A stretch of 64,000 nucleotides of DNA from Psychroserpens luteus (GCF_015319355.1 NZ_JADILU010000003.1:372001-436000), one strand, 5' to 3'; numbered from the stretch's first letter, positions 8,058 through 16,705 are shown. The notes: generated by a model not told the origin, from the letters alone. Numbers and translations are program-made.

Positions 8058-10562
8058 ATGCAAACAAATAATTTTAATATAACAGGGTTGACCAATAAAG
8101 AAGTGCTGGAGGCACGTTCAAAATATGGTTATAATAAATTGGAGGCTAAAAAAGAGTATTACTATTTTGAAGCTATTAAAAGTTTAGTAAAAGAGCCGAT
8201 GGTTATTTTACTATTGGTTGCATCTACGATTTACTTTATTAGTGGAAATTTTGGAGATGGTATTTTCCTTACCTCAGCGACAATACTTGTCGCTGCTATT
8301 TCTTTATACCAAGATTCTAGAAGCCGGAATGCTTTAGAAAAACTAAAAACTTTTTCAGAGCCCAAATGCAAAGTCATTCGTAATGGCAAAACCGAAGAAA
8401 TAATAAGTGAATTATTAGTTGTTGGAGATAGTCTTATCGTGGAAGAAGGAGGTACTGTCGCTGCAGATGGTATTATTGTACACTCCAATGATTTCTCAGT
8501 AAATGAATCTATTCTAACTGGAGAATCTTTATCTGTTTATAAAGATAAAACAAAAGCAGATCATCAAGTGTATCAAGGTACATTGGTTTCAGGCGGATTG
8601 GCAATTGTTACGGTTACTGCTATAGGAAATGAAACGCAATTAGGTAAAATAGGAAAAAGCTTAGAAGGAATACAAAAAGAAAAAACACCTTTAGAATTAC
8701 AGATTAACAATTTTGTAAAAAAAATGGCTATCGTTGGAGCTGTTGTTTTTATAATTGTTTGGGCAATAAATTATTTTCATTCTTATAATATATTAGATAG
8801 TTTGCTTAAAGCATTAACCTTGGCTATGAGTATTTTGCCAGAGGAAATTCCAGTAGCTTTTACCACGTTTATGGCTTTGGGATCATGGCGTTTGATGAAA
8901 TTGGGCGTTATTGTTAAACAAATAAAAACCGTTGAAACTTTAGGTAGTGCTACTGTTATTTGTACTGATAAAACAGGTACTATTACTGAAAATAGAATGA
9001 GTCTCGCTAGACTTTATACGGTATCTTCTGATAAAGTATTCAAAATTGATGAAAATTTAGGTCCTATAGAAAAGGAACTGATTAGAGTATCCATGTGGGC
9101 AAGTGAACCTATTCCTTTTGATCCTATGGAAATAGCGTTGCATAGCGCTTATAAAAACACTAACCAAATAGATGAACGTTCCAAAGTCAAGCTTGTGCAT
9201 GAATATCCTTTAGGAGGAAAACCGCCTATGATGACACATGTGTTTGAAAATAATCAAGGGAAAAGAATCATTGCAGCAAAAGGAGCACCAGAAGCCTTAA
9301 TTGCGATTTCAAATCTTTCAACTATTGAAAAAGAGCATATAAATAAAGCTATTAAAACAATAACAGCAGAAGGGTATCGTGTACTGGGTGTGGCTGAAAC
9401 TCATTTTAAAGGAGACAATTATCCGGAGAAACAGCAAGATTTTGATTTTGAATTTAAGGGAATCGTTGCTTTTTACGATCCGCCAAAGAAAAATATAGCA
9501 TCAGTCTTAGAAGATTTCAGTTTGGCTGGAATAAAGGTTAAAATTATTACTGGTGATAATGCATTAACCACTAAAGCAATTGCCAAAGAAATTAGGTTTA
9601 AAGGTTTTGATAAAAGTATATCTGGCGACGAATTAATGCTACTTAATGAAACTGAATTACAGCAAAAGGTAGAAGACACCACAATATTTACAAGAATGTT
9701 TCCGCAAGCGAAACTAAAAATCATCAATGCTTTAAAAGCCAATAATGAAATTGTAGCCATGACTGGCGATGGTGTTAATGATGGACCTGCTTTAAAAGCA
9801 GCGCATATTGGAATCGCTATGGGTAAAAAAGGTACCGAAATTGCCAAACAAGCAGCATCTTTGATTTTATTGGACGATGATCTATCAAAAATGGTAGATG
9901 CTATTGCAATGGGAAGACGAATTTATGCCAATCTAAAAAAAGCAATTCAATATATTATATCTATTCATATCCCTATTATTTTAACTGTTTTTATTCCTTT
10001 AGCCTTGGGTTGGGCGTATCCAAATATATTTTCTCCAATCCATATTATTTTTTTAGAATTGATTATGGGTCCAACTTGCTCTATTATTTATGAAAATGAG
10101 CCGATAGAAAAAAATACGATGCTTCAAAAACCTCGTCCGTTTACAGTTACGTTTTTTAACGGAAAAGAGTTAATGACTAGTATCGTGCAAGGTCTAATGA
10201 TTACTTTGGGAGTGCTTATTGTATATCAATATGCCATACAAAATAATTATAGCGAGTCACTTACGCGTAGTATGGTTTTTACTACTTTAATTGCTGCTAA
10301 TATATTTTTAACTTTGGTCAACCGTTCTTTTTATTATTCAATTTTGACTACCTTAAAATATAAAAATAATTTGGTCCCATTGATTATTGGTATCACCATT
10401 ACTATTACAGCATCATTACTTTTTATAGCACCATTTACAAAATTCTTTAAATTTGAAGCTTTAAACCTTGTTCAGCTATTAATTAGTGTGGTAACAGGTT
10501 TTTTAGCTGTAATTTGGTATGAAGTAGTAAAATGGAACAAACGAAAAAGAACAGAAAAATAG
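8058..10562 (+). CDS. P-type cation-transporting ATPase
   Basis: 834 residues with all P-type landmarks in order: N-terminal cation-ATPase domain, actuator TGES, PEEIP in the fourth membrane helix, the phosphorylation loop CTDKTGTIT, the nucleotide-domain KGAPEA, and the hinge TGDGVNDGPALKAAHIGIAMG. The overall layout is that of the P2 (Ca2+-type) group. In the sixth membrane helix, however, the expected NL-TD motif is replaced by LELIMGPTCSIIYE, so calcium specificity cannot be assumed. It follows the permease by 81 bases and is the last gene before the decayed BON copy. Confidence 0.88.
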   Translation: MQTNNFNITGLTNKEVLEARSKYGYNKLEAKKEYYYFEAIKSLVKEPMVILLLVASTIYFISGNFGDGIFLTSATILVAAISLYQDSRSRNALEKLKTFSEPKCKVIRNGKTEEIISELLVVGDSLIVEEGGTVAADGIIVHSNDFSVNESILTGESLSVYKDKTKADHQVYQGTLVSGGLAIVTVTAIGNETQLGKIGKSLEGIQKEKTPLELQINNFVKKMAIVGAVVFIIVWAINYFHSYNILDSLLKALTLAMSILPEEIPVAFTTFMALGSWRLMKLGVIVKQIKTVETLGSATVICTDKTGTITENRMSLARLYTVSSDKVFKIDENLGPIEKELIRVSMWASEPIPFDPMEIALHSAYKNTNQIDERSKVKLVHEYPLGGKPPMMTHVFENNQGKRIIAAKGAPEALIAISNLSTIEKEHINKAIKTITAEGYRVLGVAETHFKGDNYPEKQQDFDFEFKGIVAFYDPPKKNIASVLEDFSLAGIKVKIITGDNALTTKAIAKEIRFKGFDKSISGDELMLLNETELQQKVEDTTIFTRMFPQAKLKIINALKANNEIVAMTGDGVNDGPALKAAHIGIAMGKKGTEIAKQAASLILLDDDLSKMVDAIAMGRRIYANLKKAIQYIISIHIPIILTVFIPLALGWAYPNIFSPIHIIFLELIMGPTCSIIYENEPIEKNTMLQKPRPFTVTFFNGKELMTSIVQGLMITLGVLIVYQYAIQNNYSESLTRSMVFTTLIAANIFLTLVNRSFYYSILTTLKYKNNLVPLIIGITITITASLLFIAPFTKFFKFEALNLVQLLISVVTGFLAVIWYEVVKWNKRKRTEK

Positions 10563-10633
10563 TACTAAGATCTAATGGTATAGAAGCAATTGATTGAGAT
10601 ATTCAATTCCAATTTTATAAGTATTTTCAGAAA

Positions 10634-10885
10634 ATGGATATATAGATTAGTAGAGCTGTTTTAGAAAAATTAGACTGGGATACTTCACTTTTAGAAGAAA
10701 AATTGTTAAAGATTTAAACTTTCCGAAGATATTGTAAAAGAAGGAGTTAGTGTTGGAGTTGTTATAAATGCGTTAAAATCAAATAGAAAATTATAGTCTC
10801 TAAAAGAAAGGAAATGGCTCAGAAAACTACTTGTTTTTAACGTGGAATCTATAGAGTAAAAAACGAATTAGAAGTTGTTGATTGA
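10634..10885 (+). pseudogene. Decayed fourth BON-domain gene
   Basis: This gap between ATPase and exonuclease genes has no intact frame but keeps both ends of a BON-family gene. Near 10655 a frame reads AVLEKLDWDT, matching the start of the BON proteins (DVLEELSWQPNIDET). The last 45 bases read GIYRVKNELEVVD then stop, matching the tail GVFEVKNELEVV of the protein at 13532. Just upstream, the nucleotides align with the KEKDEARKTAYFAPG segment after a small deletion. In-frame stops, frameshifts and a large internal deletion (about 250 bases remain of about 650) show decay. Confidence 0.7.
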
Positions 10886-10904
10886 GTCCTAATAAATATA
10901 CTAT

Positions 10905-11669
10905 ATGAAAATTGTGTCTTGGAATGTAAATGGTATAAGAGCCATAGTGAAAAAAGATTTTTTTGAATCTTTAGAAAAATTAAATCCAGATATTTTGTGT
11001 TTACAGGAAACTAAAGCTCAGGATAATGAAGTCGAAAAAGCCTTATTACCAATAAGTGGATATAAACAGTATTTTAATTCCGCAGAAAAAAAAGGATATT
11101 CTGGAACAGCTATTTTGAGTAAAACTAAACCGTTATCTGTTATCAATGATATCAATATTTCAGAACATGATACTGAAGGTAGAATACAATGTGCAGAATA
11201 TGATGATTTTTATTTAGTAAATGTTTATGTGCCTAATTCTGGGCAAAAATTAGATCGTTTAGATTATAGACAACAATGGGATGCTGATTTTTTGAAGTAT
11301 TTAAAAAATTTGGAGAAAAGTAAACCTGTTATTGTTTGTGGTGATTTTAATGTAGCGCATCAACCAATAGATTTAAAAAATGATAAATCTAATTACAATA
11401 AAACAGCAGGTTATACTCAAACTGAAATTGATGGAATGGATAGTTTTATCAAATCGGGATTTGTAGATAGCTATAGATTGTTACATCCAGATACAGTTGC
11501 GTATACGTTTTGGAACTATCGTTTTAAATCTAGAGAACGAAATACAGGGTGGAGGATTGATTATTTTTTGGTAAGTAATTCTCTAATTGATAAAATAAAA
11601 TCGACACAAATACTACCGGAATACTATGGATCAGATCATTGTCCAATTAGTCTTGAAATCACTTTGTAG
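10905..11669 (+). CDS. xth: Exodeoxyribonuclease III (AP endonuclease)
   Basis: 254 residues, full length for the ExoIII/AP-endonuclease family. All signature blocks are present: MKIVSWNVNGIRA at the start, the metal-binding Glu in LQETKAQ, GDFNVAH, WRIDYFLVS and the catalytic SDHCPI at the end. The enzyme cuts DNA at abasic sites and removes 3'-blocking groups left by oxidative damage, which fits the surrounding stress genes. It starts 20 bases after the remnant BON gene; no site of the shared palindrome type was found before it. Confidence 0.95.
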   Translation: MKIVSWNVNGIRAIVKKDFFESLEKLNPDILCLQETKAQDNEVEKALLPISGYKQYFNSAEKKGYSGTAILSKTKPLSVINDINISEHDTEGRIQCAEYDDFYLVNVYVPNSGQKLDRLDYRQQWDADFLKYLKNLEKSKPVIVCGDFNVAHQPIDLKNDKSNYNKTAGYTQTEIDGMDSFIKSGFVDSYRLLHPDTVAYTFWNYRFKSRERNTGWRIDYFLVSNSLIDKIKSTQILPEYYGSDHCPISLEITL

Positions 11670-11682
11670 AGCACTTGATTTT

Positions 11683-12042
11683 TTAATGCAACTCATTAAG
11701 AAATTCTTTCAAAACATCTACTTGAAAGCTTCCTACGAGTGGTAAACTTTTATCTGCATTCATTATTACTAATCCATACCCTAAATGTGATAGTTTACAA
11801 TCTTGAATAATTTCTTCATTTATTCCACTATATACAGGCATAAAATGTTTATTTGTCTCAATACCAGAAGTTTTTGCAATTTTAATGGCTGTTGCTACTG
11901 CATCTTTAATTTGGTCAGGAGATAATCCTTTTTTTAAAAGATCACTGGCTAGATGTGTCATATGTAAACTGTTGTACATGTCCATAAAATTATGAATCGC
12001 ATCAGCCTCATTATATGTTTTAGTATATATTAATAATTCCAT
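11683..12042 (-). CDS. Uncharacterised small cytosolic protein
   Basis: 119 residues with no signal peptide or membrane segment; I do not recognise the family. The sequence is mixed alpha/beta in character (MELLIYTKTYNEADAIHNFMDMY, then HLGYGLVIMNADKSLPLVGSFQVDVLKEFL). It is convergent with exonuclease III, 13 bases apart, and lies downstream of the helical protein at 12130, separated by a strong hairpin that should end most upstream transcription. Expression may depend on read-through or on its own weak promoter. Confidence 0.6.
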   Translation of the reverse strand: MELLIYTKTYNEADAIHNFMDMYNSLHMTHLASDLLKKGLSPDQIKDAVATAIKIAKTSGIETNKHFMPVYSGINEEIIQDCKLSHLGYGLVIMNADKSLPLVGSFQVDVLKEFLNELH

Positions 12043-12064
12043 AGTAGTTGTGTTTTTGTATTTT

Positions 12065-12120
12065 AAAAAAAATAACTACTGAAGAAATTGCGTTTAAACC
12101 AGAATGCATTTCTTCAGTAG
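12065..12120 (-). terminator. Terminator after the 12130-12537 gene
   Basis: Perfect 13-bp arms (CTACTGAAGAAAT at 12076-12088 and its complement at 12108-12120) flank a 19-base loop. On the minus strand a T-rich run follows. Confidence 0.8.
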
Positions 12121-12129
12121 CAGGATAAG

Positions 12130-12537
12130 TTATAGACCTTTTGCATAGTCAAAAACAATTCTTTTAAAAGATTTAAAATCATTTGTAAACGTGTTCATTC
12201 TTGATAAAAGATGACGATGTTTTTCTCTGTAATTATTATCAGATAATCCTTTTTCTCTCAATTCAATTTTTGATAATAATTGCTCGTGTTCAACAATACT
12301 CTCTCTTAAATCATTAAACAAATCTGTGTGGATTTTATCTAAGTTTTTTAGCATGCTTTCATATTCTGAATTGTTTTTTTCTGAAGCTTCTTTTTTCTTT
12401 AATAAATCACTAAAAAATCTAATTTCATCCTTCCAGAAGCCTATGGTGTCTAGCCATTCTCTGCTTTCAAAGTGCAAAACATCTAGTCCTGCACCTAATA
12501 AATATTGCGTTTTTGGATTTGAAGTTGCTGTATTCAT
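12130..12537 (-). CDS. Helical-bundle protein of unknown function
   Basis: 135 residues, almost entirely helical and charged, without signal peptide or membrane segment. REWLDTIGFWKDEIRFFSDLL near residue 27 shares a W-[LI]-x-x-[LI]-x3-[KRN]-x-E-[LI] pattern with the two small proteins at 55630 and 56024; all three also carry central and C-terminal amphipathic helices. I read them as paralogues of one small four-helix-bundle family. It lies 46 bases downstream of the sigma factor gene in the same direction and probably shares its stress-type promoter. Confidence 0.6.
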   Translation of the reverse strand: MNTATSNPKTQYLLGAGLDVLHFESREWLDTIGFWKDEIRFFSDLLKKKEASEKNNSEYESMLKNLDKIHTDLFNDLRESIVEHEQLLSKIELREKGLSDNNYREKHRHLLSRMNTFTNDFKSFKRIVFDYAKGL

Positions 12538-12583
12538 AATTATATGTTTTAATTAATTTTTCTAATTTATTTACGAAAGGAGA

Positions 12584-13357
12584 TTATTCATTTGTAGAAT
12601 ATCTATTAAAAAGACTGAGTTGTAAAGCCTTTTTTGCATCCTTTAAAAGTTGTTCAACTTCGTCTACAGTATTGTTTCTTATTTGTGCAATTTCTTCTAG
12701 ACTTAGTTCTTGATTTATAGACAATTCAAAAACATTTCGCATGGCATTTGGTAAATTGTGTAGTACCATAGCAATATGATTTTTAACATTTTCGTCCTTT
12801 AAGTCTTTATCTATTTTTTTAACCAAATCTTTTTCGTCATTCTCAATAAACACATGGTTTAAAGTATAGTCATTATGATTGTAAGACATGTCTTCTAATT
12901 CTTCAATCAATAGTAAATCTCCACCACCATCAATGCTATACTTTTCTTGCATTGCATCCCATTCTGGTTTAGAATAGTCGTCAATGTTTTTAAAGAATAA
13001 ATCATCAAACTCTTCTTCAACTTTAATATCATCTAACAATGAATTGGTTATTTTAAATAACCATAGATAAAAATCTTTTTCATGTTTAACCTCTTCTATA
13101 TGATCATAAATTTCAATAAAGAGCTGATCTATAATATCATCTGCCTTATACTTGTTTTTAGAGAAATGACCTTTTCTAATAGCAGTATTCAATTGTGTAT
13201 TAACATACTGTCTTATTTGAGGCATTATTTTTAAGACTAATGCATTAAAAGATGTTTGATCTCCTTCTTTTTTTAGTTTAATTAAATTCGGAAATGATTT
13301 AGTTACGAAAAGACGGAATTCTTTTTTGTTTTGGAAATAAGAAATATTTGTTTGCAT
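12584..13357 (-). CDS. Sigma-70-family RNA polymerase sigma factor
   Basis: 257 residues. The middle part (DIIDQLFIEIYDHI, then FYLWLFKITNSLLDDI) resembles ECF region 2, and the C-terminus (LPNAMRNVFELSINQELSLEEIAQIRNNTVDEVEQLLKDAKKAL) is a typical region 4 helix-turn-helix. A long acidic linker separates them, making the protein larger than most ECF factors. No anti-sigma gene is next to it; the downstream neighbour is a helical protein that could play such a part, but this is speculation. It is transcribed divergently from a BON gene, and each gene has its own FNR/CRP-type site. Confidence 0.78.
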   Translation of the reverse strand: MQTNISYFQNKKEFRLFVTKSFPNLIKLKKEGDQTSFNALVLKIMPQIRQYVNTQLNTAIRKGHFSKNKYKADDIIDQLFIEIYDHIEEVKHEKDFYLWLFKITNSLLDDIKVEEEFDDLFFKNIDDYSKPEWDAMQEKYSIDGGGDLLLIEELEDMSYNHNDYTLNHVFIENDEKDLVKKIDKDLKDENVKNHIAMVLHNLPNAMRNVFELSINQELSLEEIAQIRNNTVDEVEQLLKDAKKALQLSLFNRYSTNE

Positions 13358-13384
13358 GATATAAGTTCTTAATTAAGTTATATG

Positions 13385-13427
13385 TAAAGATGTAAACTTA
13401 AAGGTTGATATAAAATGACATAAATCA
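13385..13427 (-). promoter_or_regulatory. FNR/CRP-type site and -7 box of the sigma factor gene
   Basis: TGACATAAATCA (13416-13427) is followed on the minus strand by CATCTTTA (13392 down to 13385), one base from the TAnnTTTA form, at the standard 29.5-base spacing. It is divergent with the next promoter. Confidence 0.6.
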
Positions 13428-13450
13428 GTTAATAAAAAAATATTGAATAC

Positions 13451-13493
13451 TGACTTGCATCATTTAAAATCTTAATTAGCTGAATTACATTTA
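13451..13493 (+). promoter_or_regulatory. FNR/CRP-type site and -7 box of the third BON gene
   Basis: TGACTTGCATCA (13451-13462) is followed by TACATTTA (13486-13493) with the 29.5-base spacing. The BON gene begins 39 bases beyond the box. Confidence 0.72.
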
Positions 13494-13531
13494 TATAAAT
13501 TATTTAATATTTAATAAAAAATTAGAATATT

Positions 13532-14182
13532 ATGAGATCAGATTCAAGTATTAAAGAAGATGTTCTTGCCGAGTTAGCTTGGCAACCAAACATTAATGAA
13601 ACTCAAATTGGTGTTATTGTAAAAAATGGTGTGGTAACACTTAATGGTATTGTAGATAACTATGCAAAAAAAATTGCGGTAGAGGAAGCCATAAAAAGGG
13701 TTTCTGGTGTTCGGGCTGTCGCTGAAGATATAAAAGTTGAATATCATAACAATAACAAAAGAAATGATGGAGAAATTGCTCAGGCAATAGTAGATGCCTT
13801 AAAATTGAATTCTGCTATTCCACAAGATGAGGTTAAAGTGAAAGTTGAAAATGGTTGGGTTTATTTATCTGGACAAGTTGAATGGGACTTTCAAAAAACT
13901 GCTGCAAGAAAAGTAGTTGCAGATTTGTTAGGTGTACATGGAGTGACTAATGAGATTTCTATTAAACCAGCTGTAAAGCCTATTGAAATAAAGGAGAAAA
14001 TTAAAAAGGCATTTGAGCGTATGGCAAATGTAGATGCCAAAAATATCTTTGTTGATGTAGAGGGACATACTGTAAAACTTACAGGTAAAGTGCATTCAAT
14101 TAAAGAAAAAGATGAGGCTCGAAAAACAGCTTATTTTGCGCCAGGTGTATTTGAAGTTAAAAATGAGCTGGAAGTTGTTTAA
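13532..14182 (+). CDS. Three-BON-domain protein (OsmY-like)
   Basis: 216 residues with three BON modules, clearly paralogous to the proteins at 3739 and 4566 (SSIKEDVLAELAWQPNINETQIGVIVKNGVVTLNG; WVYLSGQVEWDFQ; GHTVKLTGKVHSIKEKDEARKTAYFAPGV). No signal peptide. Its tail is the best match to the decayed copy near 10634. It is the first gene on the right arm of a divergent promoter region shared with the sigma factor; a weak hairpin with a T-rich end near 14201-14235 may end its transcript. Confidence 0.88.
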   Translation: MRSDSSIKEDVLAELAWQPNINETQIGVIVKNGVVTLNGIVDNYAKKIAVEEAIKRVSGVRAVAEDIKVEYHNNNKRNDGEIAQAIVDALKLNSAIPQDEVKVKVENGWVYLSGQVEWDFQKTAARKVVADLLGVHGVTNEISIKPAVKPIEIKEKIKKAFERMANVDAKNIFVDVEGHTVKLTGKVHSIKEKDEARKTAYFAPGVFEVKNELEVV

Positions 14183-14245
14183 ATGGTTAATTATAATGTA
14201 ACTAAAACCTTAAATACATTCTTTTAGGTTTTTAAACATAATCTT

Positions 14246-15145
14246 ATGAAGACAGATGATCATAATATAAAAATCACACATAAGGATAAAATTTTATTTC
14301 CTAATTCTAAAATAATAAAACATGATTTAATGGCTTATTATGAAAAGATAGCTAATTATTTACTTCCTTATTTAAAGAGTCATCCTTTAACAATGCAACG
14401 ATTCCCAAATGGAATTACAGAAGATGGTTTCTTTCAAAAAAATGCTTCTCAATATTTTCCAGATTGGATAAAAACTGAAGACATAAGAAAAGTTGGTGGC
14501 TGGGTAAATCAAGTAATTTGTGATAATAAAGAGACACTCCTTTATTTGGTTAATCAATATGTTATCACTTTTCATATTTCATTAAGTACAATAGATAATA
14601 TGGAGTATCCAGATAAGCTTATTTTTGATTTGGATCCTCCAAAAGAAGATTTTGCATTAGCGATTGAAGGAGCTAAAGCTTTAAGACTATTATTAGAAAA
14701 TGATTTAGGGTTTAAATCATTTTTAATGACAACAGGTTCTAAGGGATTGCACGTTATTGTGCCTTTAAAACAAAAAGAAGACTTCAATGAAGTACACACT
14801 TTTGCAAAATCAATATCAAATCATATTGCTATACAGAATCCAACTAAATTTACAACTGCTATTCGTAAAAATAAACGAGAAGGACGTCTTTACATAGACT
14901 ATCTTAGGAATTCTTATGGGCAAACAAGTGTTGCACCATATTCAGTAAGAGCTATAGAAAATGCGCCTTTAGCTACGCCTATATATTGGAGTGAATTAGA
15001 TGATGAAAAGTTGAATGCACAGTTTTGTAATATTAAAAATATCTTTAAAAGACTAGAACAGATAGAAGATCCTTGGAAAGATTTTTCAACTTCTGGAAAA
15101 CGCATTAAAAATGCTAGAAAGAAATTAGAGTTATTGGTGAAGTAA
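14246..15145 (+). CDS. Stand-alone LigD-type polymerase/primase
   Basis: 299 residues corresponding only to the polymerase domain of bacterial DNA ligase D. Motifs include LFPNSKIIKHDLMAYYEKIA at the start, FFQKN, the metal-binding LIFDLDPP, TTGSKGLHVIVPL, and YIDYLRNSYGQTSVAPYSVRA near the end. LigD polymerases add (ribo)nucleotides at double-strand breaks during Ku-dependent end joining. No ligase domain, phosphoesterase domain or Ku gene is in this window, so the protein either works with partners elsewhere or in another repair path. Confidence 0.9.
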   Translation: MKTDDHNIKITHKDKILFPNSKIIKHDLMAYYEKIANYLLPYLKSHPLTMQRFPNGITEDGFFQKNASQYFPDWIKTEDIRKVGGWVNQVICDNKETLLYLVNQYVITFHISLSTIDNMEYPDKLIFDLDPPKEDFALAIEGAKALRLLLENDLGFKSFLMTTGSKGLHVIVPLKQKEDFNEVHTFAKSISNHIAIQNPTKFTTAIRKNKREGRLYIDYLRNSYGQTSVAPYSVRAIENAPLATPIYWSELDDEKLNAQFCNIKNIFKRLEQIEDPWKDFSTSGKRIKNARKKLELLVK

Positions 15146-15240
15146 AGCTTGTAAAAAAACAATTCTATATAGAGGTAAATCTGCAATTTAATGTAGAACC
15201 TTATTTGTTATGAAATCCGTTTTGTTCCTCTGTTGTACTT

Positions 15241-15870
15241 TTATCTAGTCTTATATTTGGTAGACCAATCAAACCTCTTAAAAGACCATGAATAATTGCA
15301 ATTGGTAATAAAAAAGGCACTTGTTATTAACGTTCCAAGTTCAAATAACATGGAGCTGTCTTTGTACGGTTTGCCCTTTAGTCTAGATTGAAATGCACTA
15401 AACGGGATACCTAGCATATTGCCAACAGTTATTATTTGGATTACAGAAAGAATGACAAGTGTTTCTTTTTCACCATATTCTTTTACAACCACATCAAAAG
15501 CATATTTTTTAGGAAAACCTCTGGAATCTGCAAAATGTTGGGCAAACATAATTGCTTTAGCTTCTTCTGGTTTTATAAAATGATTTTCACCACTTAAAAA
15601 GCTACTTATTTCTTCACCACTCATGCCTTGACGTAATGCCATTTTAGTATGTCCATAGGAGCAGATAGCACAACCATTTACTTCCGTTACTGCCAATTGT
15701 AAACGTTTTGCAAAATCAGTATCAACTAATTGGCTTTTATTATTCCCAATCATTGTTTTCATAGCTATTGGTAGATAAACAAAAGCGCGATACATTTCCC
15801 GTAAACTGAACTTATTTTTAAACTCGGTTTGTGGGCTTTTAACCTCTGATATTTCAATGTTATTTTTCAT
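15241..15870 (-). CDS. Carboxymuconolactone decarboxylase/AhpD-like protein, C-terminus frameshifted
   Basis: 209 residues as read. VNGCAICSYGHTKMALRQG is the CxxC-x2-[GH]H active-site motif of AhpD-like peroxidase reductants. After SAFF the tail becomes unlike the family. A shift of one base in a T6 run (near 15310) restores LLPIAIIHGLLRGLIGLPNI and a longer end, terminating at 15201. The restored gene spans 15201-15870, which is 670 bases, one more than a multiple of three; this fits a single inserted base. Catalytic residues lie before the lesion, so activity may survive, or it may be a sequencing error. Confidence 0.8.
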   Translation of the reverse strand: MKNNIEISEVKSPQTEFKNKFSLREMYRAFVYLPIAMKTMIGNNKSQLVDTDFAKRLQLAVTEVNGCAICSYGHTKMALRQGMSGEEISSFLSGENHFIKPEEAKAIMFAQHFADSRGFPKKYAFDVVVKEYGEKETLVILSVIQIITVGNMLGIPFSAFQSRLKGKPYKDSSMLFELGTLITSAFFITNCNYSWSFKRFDWSTKYKTR

Positions 15871-16018
15871 TTTCAGAATATATCAATTACTTTTTTAGTC
15901 AACTCTTTTATACTTGATTTAAAAGAAAACTATTACGTTAAAAAAGGATTCTAAAAAAGTAAAGCAGTGACAAATTACCTTTAAGGAACCCTTTTCATAA
16001 ATAAATACTCAATTACTA

Positions 16019-16222
16019 CTAATCCATAATAGCAAAAGACACTTTTGTAGTCACACGATATTGAACTACTTGATTATTAGTAACTTTTGCCTCCATATCT
16101 TTTACGTAAACAGATTTAATGTTTTTTACTGTTTTGGAAACTTCTGCAACAACGTTTTTAACCGCATCATCAAAACTTACGGTAGAATTACCTAATACTT
16201 CAATTACTTTTAAAACTGACAT
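16019..16222 (-). CDS. Dodecin-like flavin-binding protein
   Basis: 67 residues, the size of dodecins. The start MSVLKVIEVLGNSTVSFDDAVKNVVAEVSKT and the end in a Q-V-x-YRVTTKVSF strand match the family's beta-alpha-beta-beta fold; bacterial dodecins form hollow dodecamers that sequester flavins and limit flavin-driven oxidative damage. The gene stands alone, with a near-perfect stress-type promoter immediately upstream. Confidence 0.85.
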   Translation of the reverse strand: MSVLKVIEVLGNSTVSFDDAVKNVVAEVSKTVKNIKSVYVKDMEAKVTNNQVVQYRVTTKVSFAIMD

Positions 16223-16251
16223 AATACATTGATTTAATTATTAATATAAAA

Positions 16252-16294
16252 CAAAAATAACTGGAATTCACGCCATGTCAAATGATTTGAGTCA
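16252..16294 (-). promoter_or_regulatory. FNR/CRP-type site and -7 box of the dodecin gene
   Basis: TGATTTGAGTCA (16283-16294) is followed on the minus strand by a consensus -7 box TATTTTTG (16259 to 16252), spacing 29.5. The dodecin start lies 29 bases further on. Confidence 0.75.
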
Positions 16295-16565
16295 GTCCGA
16301 AAATAATATTACACGAATCTATGATTATTTCATAAAGCTCAATGAAGACATTCTTTTATTCAATTAAATAAAAAGCTTGAAGTAGTTAGTAAGGCTCATA
16401 AAATGTAAATACTATTAGTTAGGATTGCTGTAAAATTAATTTTTTTTAAGAAAACTAAAGTGTTTACAAATCCCAGTTTTCTTTTTTAAAAGATTCCTTT
16501 TGGTACTTTTATTTACTGCTGGTATTTAAAGACATATTTAATCAATTCAATAAAATTTCATCAAC
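16295..16565. other. AT-rich intergenic stretch between divergent promoters
   Basis: Part of a 483-base gap between the dodecin and PepSY-like genes. Apart from the two divergent promoters at its ends, I see no open frame, repeat or hairpin of note. Confidence 0.6.
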
Positions 16566-16608
16566 TGATTCAGGTCATTTTATCTCAGACCTAATCGTTT
16601 TAAATTTG
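16566..16608 (+). promoter_or_regulatory. FNR/CRP-type site and -7 box of the 16706 gene
   Basis: TGATTCAGGTCA (16566-16577) is followed by a consensus TAAATTTG box (16601-16608), spacing 29.5. The leader to the start codon is long, about 97 bases after the box. Confidence 0.75.
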
Positions 16609-16705
16609 CTGTATAATTAATAGATTAGAAGTTTTTCTATAATTCATAGTTAAGTATTTCTATCTATAGTATTTCAAATTAATTAATATCTAAAATTTTA
16701 AAAAA

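Noticed and set aside
9473-9847. 124-residue minus-strand frame inside the P-type ATPase gene
   Set aside because: Fully covered by conserved ATPase motifs on the other strand.
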